DNA from: an uncultured Acidobacteriota bacterium
Lineage (GTDB): Bacteria; Acidobacteriota; Terriglobia; Terriglobales; Acidobacteriaceae
DNA length: 7,227 nt
Reading direction: 5' to 3'
NCBI GenBank assembly: GCA_903932385.1
Contig: CAIZGA010000447.1
Span: 1-7,227, forward strand
The position numbers were made by a program, and so were the translations under genes. This document shows positions 5,937-7,227 of the stretch, piece by piece (positions within the stretch are counted from its first letter, which is position 1; each line of letters opens with the position of its first letter). The notes beneath the pieces are model-generated. The model worked only from the letters and a program-made list of their open reading frames with translations, did no database searches and had not been told where the DNA came from.

Positions 5937-6923
5937 TCAGTGGACTTGACGTGTGCCTGGATGTTGCGTCTCTTGCTGCGAAATCTTTCCGTTCCAGCGA
6001 ATGCTGGATTCACGCTGGGCACGGGCCAACGTGGCTACGTGGACCGAGGCGGCACCGGCTGCGAGTAATGTCTTGGTGCATTCGCAGACGGTAGCACCTG
6101 TGGTCATGATGTCGTCAATCAATAGGATGTTTTTTCCGGCGATGGCGGCTGGGTCACTACAGCGGAAGGCACCGTCGAGCATCTTGCGGCGTGACTCCGG
6201 CGTTAGCGGGAAAAGAATTTCTGTGGCGCGGCGGCGAGTGAGCAGATGGTGTGCCGCAGTGAGTTGCCAGTCGGGGAAGCGATTGTGTAGTTGTCGCAGT
6301 GCATGGTCGGCCAGCAGGATGGACTGGTTGTAGCCGCGCTGGCGAACTCGTGTGGGATGCAGCGGCACGGCGATGACGGTCATCTGGCGCGGCGCACCGG
6401 AGTGGAGTTCGGCGATGGCAGAGGCGAGCATTTTGCCCAGCGGCGCGGCAACGCTGCGCAGGCCTTCAAACTTCAGCAGGTGCAGAGTGGAGCGGACGTT
6501 GCCTTCATATGATGCCCAGGAGACGGCGCAAACATACGGCGGTGGCATAACGCGGCAGCTCTGGCAGACGGCTTGTGCGGCAGGCTGCCAGTCTTCCATG
6601 GTGAGAATTTCGCCGCAAAGCGGGCAGAGGGGGGATGCCGTTGGCGAGGAAGTTTGCGAAACGATTTGCGCGAGGCAAGACTCGCAGACAGGGGCTGCGC
6701 TCAAACGCAGCAGGGGACCCGCGCAGACGCGGCAGGGTGCAGGGAACAGGACGGAGCTGATGTCGTCGATGGGGGTGCGGAGGAACTCAGCGGTGCGGCT
6801 ACTTCGCAGCACGCGAACCACCGCCCGCCATGCGTTGGTCTGCTGTGGCGGTACATGTGTCCGTGGGTCTTCAAAAACTCTGCTGAAGGCACACCTCGCT
6901 GCAGGTTTGAAGTCTACGTACAT
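5937..6923 (-). CDS. comF: ComF family protein (phosphoribosyltransferase-like, DNA uptake)
   Basis: ComF proteins have an N-terminal zinc finger and a type I phosphoribosyltransferase fold and are needed for DNA import in naturally competent bacteria; outside them the role is unclear. The 328-residue product has four CxxC pairs at residues 64/67, 80/83, 100/103 and 120/123, then [15 protein letters not shown] (186-200), RRKMLDGAF (245-253) and the PRPP-loop-like [12 protein letters not shown] (268-278). The usual ComF length is about 220-250. This start leaves about 60 extra residues before the first CxxC, with no recognised domain. The ATG at 6923 is chosen because the predicted promoter at 6965-6993 lies just upstream, which rules out longer starts; no good ribosome binding site is seen, so a shorter non-ATG start is possible. 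It heads the comF-HNH-hemL cluster. Confidence 0.88.
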   Translation of the reverse strand: MYVDFKPAARCAFSRVFEDPRTHVPPQQTNAWRAVVRVLRSSRTAEFLRTPIDDISSVLFPAPCRVCAGPLLRLSAAPVCESCLAQIVSQTSSPTASPLCPLCGEILTMEDWQPAAQAVCQSCRVMPPPYVCAVSWASYEGNVRSTLHLLKFEGLRSVAAPLGKMLASAIAELHSGAPRQMTVIAVPLHPTRVRQRGYNQSILLADHALRQLHNRFPDWQLTAAHHLLTRRRATEILFPLTPESRRKMLDGAFRCSDPAAIAGKNILLIDDIMTTGATVCECTKTLLAAGAASVHVATLARAQRESSIRWNGKISQQETQHPGTRQVH

Positions 6924-6964
6924 TGCAAGCCGTGGAACTCTGTCTGGATACGGCTTACGCAGCC

Positions 6965-6993
6965 AGTATATGCAGGCGAGGGCGGGAAGGCAA
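6965..6993 (-). promoter_or_regulatory. Predicted sigma-70 type promoter of the comF-HNH-hemL cluster
   Basis: On the minus strand TTGCCT (6988-6993) and TATACT (6965-6970) are separated by exactly 17 bases, matching the consensus in four and five of six positions. The expected transcription start is near 6958, about 35 bases before the comF ATG. It lies in the 94-base gap after the upstream gene's stop (7018-7020). Confidence 0.5.
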
Positions 6994-7017
6994 TCTGGGG
7001 GTGGAGGCTGGAACGAG

Positions 7018-7227
7018 CTAGCGGCGCTTTTGGCGGCGCTGCCAGGTAAAGAGGTTGCTGACGGAATAATTCCACACCGCGCTGAGCACCATGCCGGCGA
7101 GGCCGGCGAGATACCAACTGGCCCCGGCGTGCAGCAACGAGTCCGCAAAACTGACGTTGGCCCACGCGCCGAAGGAGCAGGCCGTCATAAAAGTGGCCAG
7201 GCCGGCGAAAAGCTGCAGGCCGCGCAG
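7018..7227 (-). CDS. C-terminus of a GtrA-like membrane protein, truncated by window edge
   Basis: Sixty-nine codons stay open from the window edge to a TAG stop. The peptide has two hydrophobic segments, LRGLQLFAGLATFMTACSFG and, after a short polar loop, WYLAGLAGMVLSAVWNYSVS, then NLFTWQRRQKRR. The second membrane segment with the WNY and FTW residues and a basic tail resembles the C-terminal end of GtrA domains. These are often found alone or fused behind a family 2 glycosyltransferase of the dolichol-phosphate mannose synthase type, and act in flipping or transferring lipid-linked sugars. The first part of the gene is outside the window, so which architecture applies cannot be told. Confidence 0.6.
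   Translation of the reverse strand: MRGLQLFAGLATFMTACSFGAWANVSFADSLLHAGASWYLAGLAGMVLSAVWNYSVSNLFTWQRRQKRR

Noticed and set aside
6924..7148. N-terminal extension of comF to an in-frame start at 7148
   Set aside because: It would overlap the GtrA-like coding end and the predicted promoter at 6965-6993, and the extra 75 residues are low in family-like content.

Overview
The window reads as an ordinary chromosomal stretch of a free-living, moderately GC-rich Gram-negative bacterium. The mix of proteins (BtuE-like peroxidase, UPF0303 protein, a ComF/HNH/HemL cluster, a GtrA-type C-terminus) and their sequence character suggest Acidobacteriota, perhaps class Terriglobia. That placement is inferred from protein resemblance, not from a marker gene. 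No insertion sequence, phage gene, CRISPR array, tRNA or rRNA is visible.

Layout. Positions 1-1207 (minus strand) hold a sulfate-activation unit. It has a well-formed promoter (1179-1207), a 26-codon cysteine-rich leader ORF ending in Cys-Cys-Cys-Arg (1062-1142), then cysD (38-979), whose stop overlaps a downstream start that is probably cysN (1-38). Positions 1285-1788 (plus) encode a UPF0303/HbpS-like protein. It meets, tail to tail with a 2-nt gap, a deoxynucleoside kinase gene (1791-2441, minus). Positions 2601-3149 and 3246-3962 (plus) encode a BtuE-type peroxidase and a NodB-fold polysaccharide deacetylase, separated by a strong hairpin. Positions 3988-6923 (minus) form a compact cluster, comF -> HNH endonuclease -> hemL, with 19-nt gaps and a good promoter in front of comF. 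At the right edge (7018-7227, minus) is the C-terminus of a membrane protein that looks like a GtrA domain.

How the genes relate. CysD and CysN form the ATP sulfurylase that commits sulfate to cysteine synthesis. The Cys-rich leader ORF in front of them is a plausible sensor of charged tRNA-Cys: ribosomes stalling on its terminal Cys codons would disturb a hairpin and uncover sequence complementary to the cysD ribosome binding site. This is the most interesting element in the window. The other genes are housekeeping functions (tetrapyrrole synthesis, deoxynucleoside salvage, peroxide defence, envelope polysaccharide modification, DNA uptake or processing) with no evident shared pathway.
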